A stretch of 40,386 nt of DNA from Bacillota bacterium (lineage in GTDB: Bacteria > Bacillota > Clostridia > Oscillospirales > Ruminococcaceae), in the NCBI GenBank assembly GCA_029572815.1, contig JAKPUQ010000111.1, positions 1 through 40,386 on the forward strand, read 5' to 3'. This document shows positions 7,683-16,643 of this stretch, in pieces. Below the pieces are notes generated by a model. That model saw nothing but the letters and a program-made list of their open reading frames with translations. It searched no databases and was not told the DNA's origin. The position numbers and the translations under genes are program-made. Position 1 is the stretch's first letter; each line of letters opens with the position of its first letter.

Positions 7683-10541
7683 TTATACTCCCATGAAGTA
7701 GCTTACGTCATACCAGCCGAATGTACCCTTGAATGATGTTGTACCTACGCCTGAGCCGCCGTTGCCTGTATTAACAACGCTGAACTCATTTGAGCTTCCG
7801 ATAATTTCAACATGGTCAACCAGAGCGCTTCCTACGACAACAGGATTGATCTTCTGTGTATTACCGTATTCGTCATAATAATTTATAGTATGCTTTCCGG
7901 CATTACCGGGCCTGATAGTAAGAGTAGGAGCCTTGAAGGTACCTGTAAAGAGACACTGGTTACCTAATTCAAGTCTTGCGCCTTCTGTAGCATAGAATTC
8001 AACGCCCCAGTCCATGTCATATCTTACTGTCATATTATCCTTGAAGGCAGTTGAAAGGATCTCGCCGTTATTCATGCTGTTGTTGTCGCCAACAAAGAGG
8101 AAATTGACCTTTGCACTTGCCTCATCGATATATATATGCTTTTCAAGATTCATATTCTGGATAACGATCCAGATCTCATCCTTAGCCTTTATGGTTATGT
8201 CATTCGGAACATTTAACTTTGCATTGTTCTCGGAATCAGGACGTCCGATAATACAGGATGTGCTGATATTGCCGGCTGTCAGTACGTCTGAGTTAGGAGA
8301 TGCATTGCCCCACTGATCAACACTATATGCGTAGGGAAGTTCATCTACTGTGCCGTATTCCTCGGGAAGATCATTGTAGTATGAACCGTCGAAATTACCT
8401 TCTTCGTCAAACTTAAGGTCTTTTCTTACTTCCTGAAGAGTCTTTACGATCTTGGTTTCGGACAGAGCTGCCTCAAAGCCTGCTGCGGTAGTTTTACCAT
8501 AGATAGCTTCTCTGGTCATGTTTGTAGGATATGCACTTCCGTGATCCTTGACATATGTCTCGTAAGGAAGGATGTCAGCAGCACTAACTGTGCCTCTTGC
8601 ATCGCCTTCACTGACGATCTTGCCTGAAGGATCAAGATAGTATGTACCTACAGCGTCATTTCTGCCGACTCTCTGATACTCGCCGTCAACTGTATCAGGC
8701 TTCTTATAATAAGTCTGATCGTCATCTGACTTTACAGGTATCTGGTTTCCTTCGCCGTTGATCTTGGGCTGACCGTTCTCGTCCTTTTCGTAAAGAACTG
8801 TACCATCAGGCTCAACAGCGTATCTTGAGAACTTTTCTGTTACGATCGTGTTTGTATCATCAAAGCCCTTTTCGTCTGTTCTGTAGTAAGGAATCTCATC
8901 CCACCATGTCTCGGTATCCTTCAGAACATAGATGGTCTTATGGTCCTGATCTGTGTTTCCGAGGTATTCTACAGTACCATCGGGATAAGTAAGCTCAAAG
9001 CCCCACGGATCATGATCCTGCTTTTTGTCAGACCAAGGCTCTACATCGGGAACAGGTGTATTCTCGTATACAACATTCTGGACCTCAATATAGTCGGGAT
9101 AGAGCTCATTCTCATGATATGTGTATCCTGCCTTTATGCCGTCCATGTTGGGGCTGCCGCCGTTATTATTACTGTTGTAGATCTTGCCCTTTACGATCTT
9201 ATTGATGTTGTTATTGCCGAAAGTAAGCTTACCGCCTACAACAAGGTCACCATAGATCGTAACACCATTATTTATAGTGCAGTTGCCTTCTACTCTGACA
9301 TCACCGCGGATAGTAGCCTGTTGAAGAACCAGGTCTCCCATGCAGTAAATGTTACCGCCGCTTGAATTGAAAGTAGTTTCCGTTCTCTGTACTACTGACT
9401 TTGACCACTCATAGAGTGCATTGCCACCCTTGTCTGCATCAGGTCCGATGTAATTAACGCCCTTTTCATACTCCTTAGAAGACTGAGCAGAACCGTCTCT
9501 GTCAGCATAGGGTGCCTCAATTGTACCGCCAGCTTTATCCATAAGGTAAAGATCAGCGTTAATAGAGATAGGACCACTGGGATGAATAGTACCGGCAAAT
9601 ACATTGAAGGGCGAATTATTGCCGTCTACAAGCTTTACAGTCGATGAAGAATCTGGTGTCTGTGCAATTATGCCATCAACATACAGGTAAGGCACCTCTT
9701 TCTGAGTATAGCTCTCAGTCATTTCATATTCATTCATTATGAATGAATCATTTCTTAAAAGCAGACTGCCCTTAACCACTACCTGTGAATAAGGCTTTGC
9801 AGCGTCCTTGTCAAGAGGCTTGTGGATATGGATCTGATTGCTGCTTGTACCGCAAACCAGATTTGAGTTTACGAACATAAGAGTAGTGTCGATCTGCTGT
9901 TTATTGTGCATACAATAAACTTCAGCCTGAGTCTTACTTACGCCTACGCCAAGACCGCCGGTGATAAGAGCACCGTTGGGGAAGCTGTTTCCGTCTGCCT
10001 CCTGGAGACCGTTGATTCCGCCGGGCTTGTTCTTTGTAGCTGTGGAAGGGCTCTTCTGGATATAAGCAGAAACTGTCTCGTACTCTCTGCCGACCTTACA
10101 GGTAGCAGTTACCTTGACACCCTGTACCTCATTCCATGTAGGGCCGTTTCCGTCCTTGTCATAATAGCTGTATGTGCCTGAGCTGATAGGTGTGATCTCG
10201 ATACGATCGGGAACCCAGTCCGAACCGTTCCAGTAACCTATTTCGCCAAGTGTCTTATCGGGGATAACAACCTTGGGATGGAGTACTGTATAACCACCTG
10301 AACCCATCTCCTCGACTGCTGCCTCGATGCCTTTGTCGCGCTGCATCGCCTGTGTGAAGCTCTCGATAGCTGTTCGTGCGGTATAGCTTGCCTGCGAAAC
10401 CGAGTACGACCTGTGTGCTCTGTTGCCCGCAGCTGATGCGAGCGCCAGAGTACCGGTCAGAAAGATTATAAGCAGTGCCATTACACATACAACGGTAAAC
10501 AGTACCGAGCCGCGCAGTGTTTTTTTCTTCTCTGTTTTCAT
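7683..10541 (-). CDS. Giant PilX-like pilus-associated protein, candidate tip protein
   Basis: A 952-residue protein whose N-terminus (basic leader, then RGSVLFTVVCVMALLIIFL and a helix to about residue 36) resembles PilX/GspK-type minor pilins. Glu +5 is absent, as in tip-located GspK. The middle (about 390-460) has a run of Gly-Asp/Val-Val-Gly turns, such as GDLVLQQATIRGDVRVEGN, suggesting a bactofilin-like or other beta-helical fold. The C-terminal 150 residues have similar repetitive beta character, as in large PilX-like proteins of Clostridia. It lies in the assembly operon between pilO and the minor pilins. An adhesive or tip role is inference. Its size is far above the roughly 150-250 residues of ordinary minor pilins. 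Confidence 0.7.
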   Translation of the reverse strand: MKTEKKKTLRGSVLFTVVCVMALLIIFLTGTLALASAAGNRAHRSYSVSQASYTARTAIESFTQAMQRDKGIEAAVEEMGSGGYTVLHPKVVIPDKTLGEIGYWNGSDWVPDRIEITPISSGTYSYYDKDGNGPTWNEVQGVKVTATCKVGREYETVSAYIQKSPSTATKNKPGGINGLQEADGNSFPNGALITGGLGVGVSKTQAEVYCMHNKQQIDTTLMFVNSNLVCGTSSNQIHIHKPLDKDAAKPYSQVVVKGSLLLRNDSFIMNEYEMTESYTQKEVPYLYVDGIIAQTPDSSSTVKLVDGNNSPFNVFAGTIHPSGPISINADLYLMDKAGGTIEAPYADRDGSAQSSKEYEKGVNYIGPDADKGGNALYEWSKSVVQRTETTFNSSGGNIYCMGDLVLQQATIRGDVRVEGNCTINNGVTIYGDLVVGGKLTFGNNNINKIVKGKIYNSNNNGGSPNMDGIKAGYTYHENELYPDYIEVQNVVYENTPVPDVEPWSDKKQDHDPWGFELTYPDGTVEYLGNTDQDHKTIYVLKDTETWWDEIPYYRTDEKGFDDTNTIVTEKFSRYAVEPDGTVLYEKDENGQPKINGEGNQIPVKSDDDQTYYKKPDTVDGEYQRVGRNDAVGTYYLDPSGKIVSEGDARGTVSAADILPYETYVKDHGSAYPTNMTREAIYGKTTAAGFEAALSETKIVKTLQEVRKDLKFDEEGNFDGSYYNDLPEEYGTVDELPYAYSVDQWGNASPNSDVLTAGNISTSCIIGRPDSENNAKLNVPNDITIKAKDEIWIVIQNMNLEKHIYIDEASAKVNFLFVGDNNSMNNGEILSTAFKDNMTVRYDMDWGVEFYATEGARLELGNQCLFTGTFKAPTLTIRPGNAGKHTINYYDEYGNTQKINPVVVGSALVDHVEIIGSSNEFSVVNTGNGGSGVGTTSFKGTFGWYDVSYFMGV

Positions 10542-10625
10542 TTTCCTAACCGCCTTTCAAGTTATATTTTTCTCAATAACCGTAGCGTTTATTATGGAGT
10601 ATTCTGCATAATAACCTAATGCAGA

Positions 10626-11417
10626 TCAGTCTACATTAGGCTCTTCCATGTTGTATACTGAATAAAGTGTGATAACGATATTTGCGTTAGAGGCATTTGT
10701 GATCTCCTGATTATCTCCCGCAGATACCGTAACTATCTCGCCGTCCTTTGAGTCGGGAAGTGATACGTGAGCCTTATCAGCTTCAGCCTTACCGAAGGTA
10801 TAGTCTTCGATAGTAACTGAATTGACGGACTCTGCCTTCTCAAACTCCTTGAGCTTAACGAGGTAGTCATAGATGTTCTTCTTTGTTCCGTACACCTGAA
10901 CGCCATACTTTGTCTGTACGATAGACTCCTTAGCTCTCTGTGAAAGTGCAGTGCTTTCAGCAACAGACTTGTCATAGTTTGCCTGGAGGTCGCCATTTAC
11001 ATCGGCAGCTCTACGCATATCGCCAAGATCATCACTTACTGCAGCGTAGTAGTAATCCAGCGGAACCAGCTTGGATCCCTCAAGATTAACGGTCAGAAGC
11101 TTAACCTTTGCCTCATCAGCAAAGCTCTGCATATACTGATCGATGTATGTTGTATCGGTAACTCTGTCAAGAGGAACAAATACTTTTGTCTCTTCGTTTG
11201 TCTTGGTATAGGTATCCTTGATGTCTGTCTGAAGTCCGGGGATCTCAGCGATCTGCTTTTCGATGCCTTCCTTCTGGGCCTGAATCTTTTCAAGCGATGT
11301 CTTATGTGCCTTGATGTCCTTGTATGTAGGTCTGCATAATGCAAATACACCTATAAGAATTATTGTTAATGCTAAAAGAACACCGGCGATTATCTTATCT
11401 CTGTATGTAAGTTTCAT
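10626..11417 (-). CDS. pilO: Pilus alignment protein PilO-like
   Basis: A 263-residue bitopic inner-membrane protein: a short basic N-terminus, one transmembrane helix (about residues 9-28), a coiled-coil stretch (about 35-60) and a periplasmic-type alpha/beta domain, the layout of PilO. The assignment rests on architecture plus position directly after the PilM-PilN fusion, since PilO sequences are poorly conserved. Only two bases separate it from the upstream stop codon, and GGAGG lies within the end of that gene, so translation is probably coupled. It should pair with the PilN half of its neighbour. Confidence 0.75.
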   Translation of the reverse strand: MKLTYRDKIIAGVLLALTIILIGVFALCRPTYKDIKAHKTSLEKIQAQKEGIEKQIAEIPGLQTDIKDTYTKTNEETKVFVPLDRVTDTTYIDQYMQSFADEAKVKLLTVNLEGSKLVPLDYYYAAVSDDLGDMRRAADVNGDLQANYDKSVAESTALSQRAKESIVQTKYGVQVYGTKKNIYDYLVKLKEFEKAESVNSVTIEDYTFGKAEADKAHVSLPDSKDGEIVTVSAGDNQEITNASNANIVITLYSVYNMEEPNVD

Positions 11418-11419
11418 TC

Positions 11420-13009
11420 TTATTCAGCCTCCTTCGTTTCTTCAACAGGATGATAAGCACTCTGGTTGGGAGCAAGTTCAACCGTTGCGCTGAAGTTGAT
11501 TACATCCTTTTTCTCATGAGTTTCTTCATTTTCAACAGTTGTTACATTGTAACCTGCAAATGAAGCCGCTCTGAACATATCGCTCTTTTCGAGGTTCTGA
11601 ATGAAGTCTGAGGGAAGCGTCTGTGCGTACTGGTCCTTAACAGCATCGCAGGATACATTGAAGGCAATAACTCCGTCCGCATATACGGGCTCTGAGATAC
11701 TGTTCTCCTTGATATCCTTAGCCTCACAAGTTTCGTCAAGGATCTTCTCGATCTCATCGTAAGCATCACCTGTGATCCTCGGCTGAGAGAGATAAGCATC
11801 CTTTGCGTTTGTGATCTTGGTATAATAAGCGTTTACCATATCCTTGAGCTTGAGGAGCTTGTCATGCTGAGCAAGCTTCTGCTTAGTGGTGGGGCTGTTG
11901 ATGAACTCGTCGCACTCTGCGATATCGTTCTTTATGCCGTTGTCATAGAACTTAAGACCTAAGAAAGCACCGCCAGCAAGAAGGAGTGAACCTGCAACGC
12001 AAGCGATGAGAACGATATTACCTGTGTTCTCGTTTCTCATCTTGGTCTTTACAACTGTACCAAGGTCTGCATCCAGGAGGTTGATCTTCTCTACTTCCTT
12101 GTTTCTCTTGAACATAGCGCCGATAGCGTTTGCATAGAGAGAGAACTCAAGGTTTTCGTGTCCGTGGATCTGAGGAGGAACATTGATAAGGCTGGTCTTG
12201 AGGTCCAGCTTCTCAAGTTCGTCTGTAAGTCTTACATACTCGTGTGTATCGCCGTAGAAGATAACGTTCTCAATAGACTCACCTGTGTTACGGCTTCTGT
12301 GGAACTGGAGCATACGGAAGATGTTCTCGTTTACAGCCTCGAATACATAGTCATCTGAGTAGCCGTAGTCAGCTGCATCGATGGAAGCGAAACGTGAGAA
12401 CGAAAGCTGTCCCTGCTCATAGAGGTTGAGTGAGATGAAGTTGTTATCGATCTGAACAGCGAGGAGGGGCATCTTTGATCTGATCTTTGTATCAGCAAGA
12501 AGAACCTTTGTGATACAGTTGCATCCGATCATTACCGATCTCAGTGCGATGGTAGAGAGAAGTCTGAACACCTCTCTGTAGCTGTTTACGATCTCATAGG
12601 GGCAGGCGGTAGCAAGGATCTTGTATGAAGGCTCGCTTGCTTCGCTGCTGTCAGCCTCACCTACGATGATGTAGGATACGCTGTATGAATCATCCAGATT
12701 GAGCTCAGCCTGCATCTGGAGCTTAACTGTCTTCTGGAGGTCCTGAGCTCTGCCCTTGGGAACTACCATTTCCTTGAAGATAGTCAGGTTGGAGGAGATC
12801 GAAACGATCGCTTCCTTGTCGGGCATCCTGTGCATTTTAAGAACATTGTTGATAAGTGTAGCAACTGCGGGAACGTCCTTAACGTGTCCGTTAACGATGT
12901 ATCCCTCTTCTACGTTGACTGTTGCGGCGGAGCTGATCTTGATCTTTCCGTTGCTCTCAACGCCCTTAACAACTCGTATATTTCTATCAGTAATATCAAA
13001 TGAAAGCAT
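11420..13009 (-). CDS. pilM-pilN: PilM-PilN fusion protein
   Basis: A 529-residue protein joining two pilus alignment subunits normally made separately. Residues 1-305 have the PilM actin-like ATPase pattern (MLSFDITDRNIRVVKG at the start, like other PilM/FtsA-type proteins). Residues 309-312 are INLL, the PilM-binding motif that begins PilN. A transmembrane helix follows at about 331-352, then a coiled coil and a PilN-type ferredoxin-like domain. No stop codon or frameshift lies between the halves. It sits between pilC and pilO, where separate pilM and pilN are usually found. The fusion would tether the cytoplasmic ring permanently to the membrane complex. Confidence 0.85.
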   Translation of the reverse strand: MLSFDITDRNIRVVKGVESNGKIKISSAATVNVEEGYIVNGHVKDVPAVATLINNVLKMHRMPDKEAIVSISSNLTIFKEMVVPKGRAQDLQKTVKLQMQAELNLDDSYSVSYIIVGEADSSEASEPSYKILATACPYEIVNSYREVFRLLSTIALRSVMIGCNCITKVLLADTKIRSKMPLLAVQIDNNFISLNLYEQGQLSFSRFASIDAADYGYSDDYVFEAVNENIFRMLQFHRSRNTGESIENVIFYGDTHEYVRLTDELEKLDLKTSLINVPPQIHGHENLEFSLYANAIGAMFKRNKEVEKINLLDADLGTVVKTKMRNENTGNIVLIACVAGSLLLAGGAFLGLKFYDNGIKNDIAECDEFINSPTTKQKLAQHDKLLKLKDMVNAYYTKITNAKDAYLSQPRITGDAYDEIEKILDETCEAKDIKENSISEPVYADGVIAFNVSCDAVKDQYAQTLPSDFIQNLEKSDMFRAASFAGYNVTTVENEETHEKKDVINFSATVELAPNQSAYHPVEETKEAE

Positions 13010-13030
13010 TTATCTTTCCACCTTTCCGTT

Positions 13031-14230
13031 TTATTCGTTTTCGATACTCTCGAGCGAACCGTAGAGAGCAGGGTAAACGCCGATAACTACCATACCGATG
13101 ATAACGCCCATGAATATCAGAAGAACAGGCTGTACCAGTCCTACGAGACGCTGAACTGCTGCGTCTGATTCTTCCTCGTAATAATCAGATGTCTTTTCGA
13201 GGATACTGTCAAGAGCACCTGACTCTTCACCGACGTAGATTACCGAGCAGAACATAGGCTCGAATATCTCTGTACGGGTTATCGCCGCTGAAAGGGTCTC
13301 ACCCTGTTTTACCTCGTCGACAACGTTCTCGAATTTTTCATCGATATACAAATTTCCAAGGATGGAGGAAGATCTTTCAAGGCATTCCACCATAGGGATA
13401 CCACTTGAATAGAGTGAAGAAAGGGTTCTTGAGAATCTTCCTGTGTAGATCTTAGTAACAAGAGGGCCGAACATTGGTCCCTTGATGATGAATCTGTGGA
13501 CTTTCTTTCTGAAGCTCGGTATAGTCATAGCATACTTGAAGCCTGCGAAGAGAGCCACGAGAATGATGATCAGGAGCCACCACTTTGTTCTGAGGAAGTT
13601 ACTGATCGCTGCCATTATCTTTGTGAGGAGAGGCATCTTGCTCTTGTCCTCATACATGTCGATGAATGCAGGCATGATAAACGTAAAGAGGAATATTACA
13701 ACAACGATACAAAGCACGAGAAGAACGATCGGGTAGATCATAGCACTTCTGATAGAGTTCTTGAGCTTGTTTTCCTTTGCGTAATGATCTGCCATACGTG
13801 TCATGATGATATCCAGCGAACCGCTGCTCTCACCTGCTCCGACCATTGAGATCAGGAACTCGGGGAATGAACCCGAATGCATTTCGAGGGTAGACGAGAA
13901 GGATTCACCCTTCTGAACGTTCTCGTAGATATCCTGCCATATAGCTCTCGCTTTTTCATTCTCCTGCTCTTTGGTAAGGATATCGATGGCTTTTACAAGC
14001 GTCAATCCTGAAGTAAGCATCGCACTCAGCTGTCTGCAGCAGAAGTTGAGCTCCTTAGTATTGAACTTGTAGATTGATTTTGAGTCACCTGAATCGCCTT
14101 CCTTGAATTCCTTTACATACAAGCCCTTTTCTCTGGCTCGCTGCATGAATTCCTGCTCATTTTCCGCATTCATAACTCCCTTGAGCTGTTTGCCTCTTGC
14201 GTCCTGAGCAATGTAGGAAAAACTCCTCAT
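13031..14230 (-). CDS. pilC: Type IV pilus platform protein PilC (GspF family)
   Basis: A 399-residue integral membrane protein that links the assembly ATPase to the growing pilus. The two repeated GspF cytoplasmic domains are visible: FCCRQLSAMLTSGLTLVKAI (about 63-82) and RFSRTLSSLYSSGIPMVECL (about 267-286), each followed by GESLS/GETLS-type segments and ending in hydrophobic helices. Length matches the family. A ribosome site GGAGG precedes the ATG at 14230. It is the first gene of the six-gene assembly operon running to 6139, and its promoter is at 14291-14319. Confidence 0.94.
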   Translation of the reverse strand: MRSFSYIAQDARGKQLKGVMNAENEQEFMQRAREKGLYVKEFKEGDSGDSKSIYKFNTKELNFCCRQLSAMLTSGLTLVKAIDILTKEQENEKARAIWQDIYENVQKGESFSSTLEMHSGSFPEFLISMVGAGESSGSLDIIMTRMADHYAKENKLKNSIRSAMIYPIVLLVLCIVVVIFLFTFIMPAFIDMYEDKSKMPLLTKIMAAISNFLRTKWWLLIIILVALFAGFKYAMTIPSFRKKVHRFIIKGPMFGPLVTKIYTGRFSRTLSSLYSSGIPMVECLERSSSILGNLYIDEKFENVVDEVKQGETLSAAITRTEIFEPMFCSVIYVGEESGALDSILEKTSDYYEEESDAAVQRLVGLVQPVLLIFMGVIIGMVVIGVYPALYGSLESIENE

Positions 14231-14290
14231 GAAACCACCTCCATAATTAATTACTTGTGATGAACGTTTCTCACTGCCTTAATAATAATA

Positions 14291-14319
14291 ATTATAACAT
14301 TTTAAGAGTTACTTTTCAA
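14291..14319 (-). promoter_or_regulatory. Promoter of the pil assembly operon
   Basis: On the minus strand, TTGAAA at 14314-14319 and TATAAT at 14291-14296 are 17 bases apart. The predicted transcript starts near 14284, about 54 bases before pilC. This promoter is weaker at -35 than those of the two single pilins, which fits lower expression of assembly proteins. Confidence 0.78.
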
Positions 14320-14354
14320 TCGCTTTTTTGACATAAATAATCTGCCGTTTTTTA

Positions 14355-14474
14355 TCAATATTTACCAAGATTTATACCATCGGTAATATCGATTGCTGGA
14401 AACGGCTTATATTCTACAAAATCAACGTCTGAAGACAGCACAATATGAGGTATTAGCACACAGATACCAAACAT
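14355..14474 (-). CDS. Possible small ORF (39 codons) upstream of pilC
   Basis: A short open frame begins with ATG at 14474 and ends at TGA (14355-14357). A weak ribosome site, GGAAG, lies 8 bases before the ATG, and a good promoter is just upstream (14493-14521). The peptide begins MFGICVLIPHIVLSSDV and is not a signal peptide or a known family that I recognise. It sits between two promoters of the pil operon, so it could be a leader peptide, part of a small RNA, or chance. Confidence 0.3.
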   Translation of the reverse strand: MFGICVLIPHIVLSSDVDFVEYKPFPAIDITDGINLGKY

Positions 14475-14492
14475 TGTTAAACTTCCACAATA

Positions 14493-14521
14493 ATTATATC
14501 ACACTCACTTTTAAATTGCAA
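14493..14521 (-). promoter_or_regulatory. Second upstream promoter reading toward pilC
   Basis: On the minus strand, TTGCAA at 14516-14521 and TATAAT at 14493-14498 are separated by 17 bases. It lies about 200 bases upstream of the pilC-proximal promoter and would transcribe the 39-codon ORF and possibly the whole operon. Confidence 0.6.
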
Positions 14522-14762
14522 CATAAAAGCTCATTTTTTCTTCTTTTTTTACAGAATTGTAAACTGCGGCAATTTGCTTAACTGTAATTTAGTAAATTTG
14601 CCCGTTATGGCATTAAAAGAACCTTTCCGCACGCCCAAATCCGCACTGAAACTTGTGGACAAGTTTATAGTTTTTACATATGATACCCCGTATCTGCGGT
14701 TTTTGCCTCCGTATACTATTATAATATATATACCCCCATATTTATGCTTATACCACCCCTGC
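14522..14762. other. AT-rich spacer downstream of uvrC
   Basis: No supported gene lies here. One hairpin, AAACTTG/CAAGTTT with loop TGGA at 14649-14666, could help end the uvrC transcript, but no clear T-run follows on the minus strand. Open frames crossing this stretch lack ribosome sites. Confidence 0.5.
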
Positions 14763-16586
14763 TTACATATCCTGTATAACTCTCCAGAGCTCCTCGGCAA
14801 CGTCCTTCCCCACGCCTGCCGTTACTGCCAGCTCCTCGGGAGAAGCCCTGCGGAGATTGGCTATGGTCTTGTACTTCATGAACAGCTTCGCCGCCTTCTT
14901 TTCGCCTATGCCGCGGACGGTCAGCAGCTCTGAGCTGTAGGTCTTTTTCTTGTGGCGCGAGTGCATGAAGCTGACGGAATAGCGGTGGACCTCGTCCTGT
15001 ATCCTGGTCACCAGGTCAAAGACCTGCCTCAGCTCGTTTATCTGTATTTCACGTCCACCCGTTGCTATGGCACGGGTGCGGTGCTTGTCGTCCTTGACCA
15101 TGCCGAACAGCGGTATATCCAGTCCCAGCTCCTTCAGCAGAGGGGCTATGGTGTTGACGTGTCCCTTGCCGCCGTCAAGGAGTATCAGGTCGGGGGTGCG
15201 GGTGAAGTATTCGTCCCCCTCCCCTGTCAGTATATGCATGAGCCTTCTTTTCAGCACCTCGCGCATACTTCCGTAGTCGTTCTGGAGCTCCTGCTCCTTG
15301 ATGGTGAAGCGCTTGTACGCCTTTTTCAGGGGCCTTCCGTCCTCAAACACTACCATACCGGCCACCATGGACTCCGATGACAGGTTGGATATGTCGTAAG
15401 CCTCGATATATCGGGGCGGTTTGGAAAGTCCAAGGCTCTGGGCAAGCTGCTCGAGGGCGATGACCTCTCTGCCCGTGCGGTCATTCTTTATTGCGGCGTA
15501 CTCAGCGCTGTTGTTCTTGGCAAGGCGGAGCAGCTCCAGCTGACGTCCCTTCTGAGGAACGTGGAGCTTCACCCTGCGCTTTGCCTGCTCCTCCAGCATC
15601 TCGACGAGGAGCTCGCTGTCCACGGGCATATGGTCGATGATGATAGTCTTCGGTATATCAGGCCTCTTGTAGTAGAATTGAAGCATGAAGCTTCCCAGTA
15701 TATCCTCTCCGCTGTCGGGCAGAGGAAACGGGAAAACCGCCTTGTCAAAGAGCCTGTCCTCGCGGTACATAAGCACCGAGATATAAAGACCGTCGGGGTA
15801 TTCCGCTATGCCGATAACGTCTGCGGACTCAACGCCGCTGTTGATTATCTTCTGCTTCTCGGAAGCCTTTTTTATGGCGTTTATCCTGTCGCGGAGGATA
15901 GCTGCCTTCTCAAAATCCAGCTCCTCGGCTGCTTTGTTCATGTCAGCCTCCATGCGCTCAACGGACTGTGCGCTGCCGCTGCGTATGAACTCCACAGCCT
16001 CGTCCACGGTCTTTCGGTAATCCTCAGCACTTATCCTGCCGCGGCACACTCCCATGCACTGCTTGATGTGGTAGTTGAGGCAGGGGCGTCCCTTGCCTAT
16101 ATCCTGCGGAAATCTCCTGTGGCAGGTAGGCAGCATGAACACGCGGTTGGCTTCATTGACAGCCTCCTTGGTGATGGCTCCGCTGGTGTAGGGACCAAGG
16201 TATTTCCCGCTCTGCTTGGTGTTCTTCTCGTTGGTTATGCGCGGGTACTCCTCATCGGAGATGCGGATATAGTGATAGCCCTTGTCGTCCTTCAGCAGGA
16301 TATTGTACTTGGGCTTGTGCTGCTTGATAAGGCTGCACTCCAGCAGCAGGGCTTCAAACTCGCTGTCAGTGACGATGAAGTCATAGTCGTACACGTTGGA
16401 CACCATTGCCGCTACTTTCGGCGTATGGTCGGGATTTTCGCGGAAATAGCTGCTGACGCGGTTGTGCAGATTCTTAGCCTTGCCGATGTAGATTATGGAG
16501 CTGTCCTTTCTCCTCATGATGTAAACTCCCGGAGAGGCGGTCAGCTTTGCGGTCTTTTCCCTGAGATAGGGCAGTCTCGGATTCAT
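14763..16586 (-). CDS. uvrC: Excinuclease ABC subunit C
   Basis: A 607-residue nucleotide-excision-repair nuclease that makes both incisions with UvrA and UvrB. Domains in order: GIY-YIG nuclease near residues 18-50 (PGVYIM, YIGKAKNLHNRVSSYF); cysteine-bearing central segment (CLNYHIKQCMGVC); UVR domain (AAEELDFEKAAILRDRI); RNase H-like second nuclease domain beginning at IEAYDISNLSSE; and C-terminal helix-hairpin-helix repeats (TVRGIGEKKAAKL, TAGVGKDVAEEL). The ATG at 16586 is chosen because AAGG lies just upstream and the product starts as family members do. The 17-codon longer form would run through a terminator hairpin. GTG at 16592 is an alternative. Confidence 0.95.
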   Translation of the reverse strand: MNPRLPYLREKTAKLTASPGVYIMRRKDSSIIYIGKAKNLHNRVSSYFRENPDHTPKVAAMVSNVYDYDFIVTDSEFEALLLECSLIKQHKPKYNILLKDDKGYHYIRISDEEYPRITNEKNTKQSGKYLGPYTSGAITKEAVNEANRVFMLPTCHRRFPQDIGKGRPCLNYHIKQCMGVCRGRISAEDYRKTVDEAVEFIRSGSAQSVERMEADMNKAAEELDFEKAAILRDRINAIKKASEKQKIINSGVESADVIGIAEYPDGLYISVLMYREDRLFDKAVFPFPLPDSGEDILGSFMLQFYYKRPDIPKTIIIDHMPVDSELLVEMLEEQAKRRVKLHVPQKGRQLELLRLAKNNSAEYAAIKNDRTGREVIALEQLAQSLGLSKPPRYIEAYDISNLSSESMVAGMVVFEDGRPLKKAYKRFTIKEQELQNDYGSMREVLKRRLMHILTGEGDEYFTRTPDLILLDGGKGHVNTIAPLLKELGLDIPLFGMVKDDKHRTRAIATGGREIQINELRQVFDLVTRIQDEVHRYSVSFMHSRHKKKTYSSELLTVRGIGEKKAAKLFMKYKTIANLRRASPEELAVTAGVGKDVAEELWRVIQDM

Positions 16587-16610
16587 ATTCACCTTATCCC
16601 TTTCATTCAC

Positions 16611-16638
16611 AAAAAATGGGCACCTTTCGGCGCCCATT
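16611..16638 (-). terminator. Intrinsic terminator between the DUF5662 gene and uvrC
   Basis: On the minus strand a 10-bp stem (16629-16638 with 16615-16624, one G-U pair) closed by a GAAA tetraloop is followed by TTTTTT. It begins six bases after the DUF5662 stop codon and its T-tract ends 25 bases before the uvrC ATG. uvrC must therefore use readthrough or a promoter inside the upstream gene. Confidence 0.8.
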
Positions 16639-16643
16639 ACGGC

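Noticed and set aside
14649..14666. DnaA box or origin in the TTGTGGACAA sequence
   Set aside because: Only one inexact box is present and no dnaA, dnaN or box cluster is nearby.
14549..14800. 83-codon minus-strand open frame overlapping the end of uvrC
   Set aside because: It has no ribosome site, and its N-terminal part overlaps uvrC in another frame.
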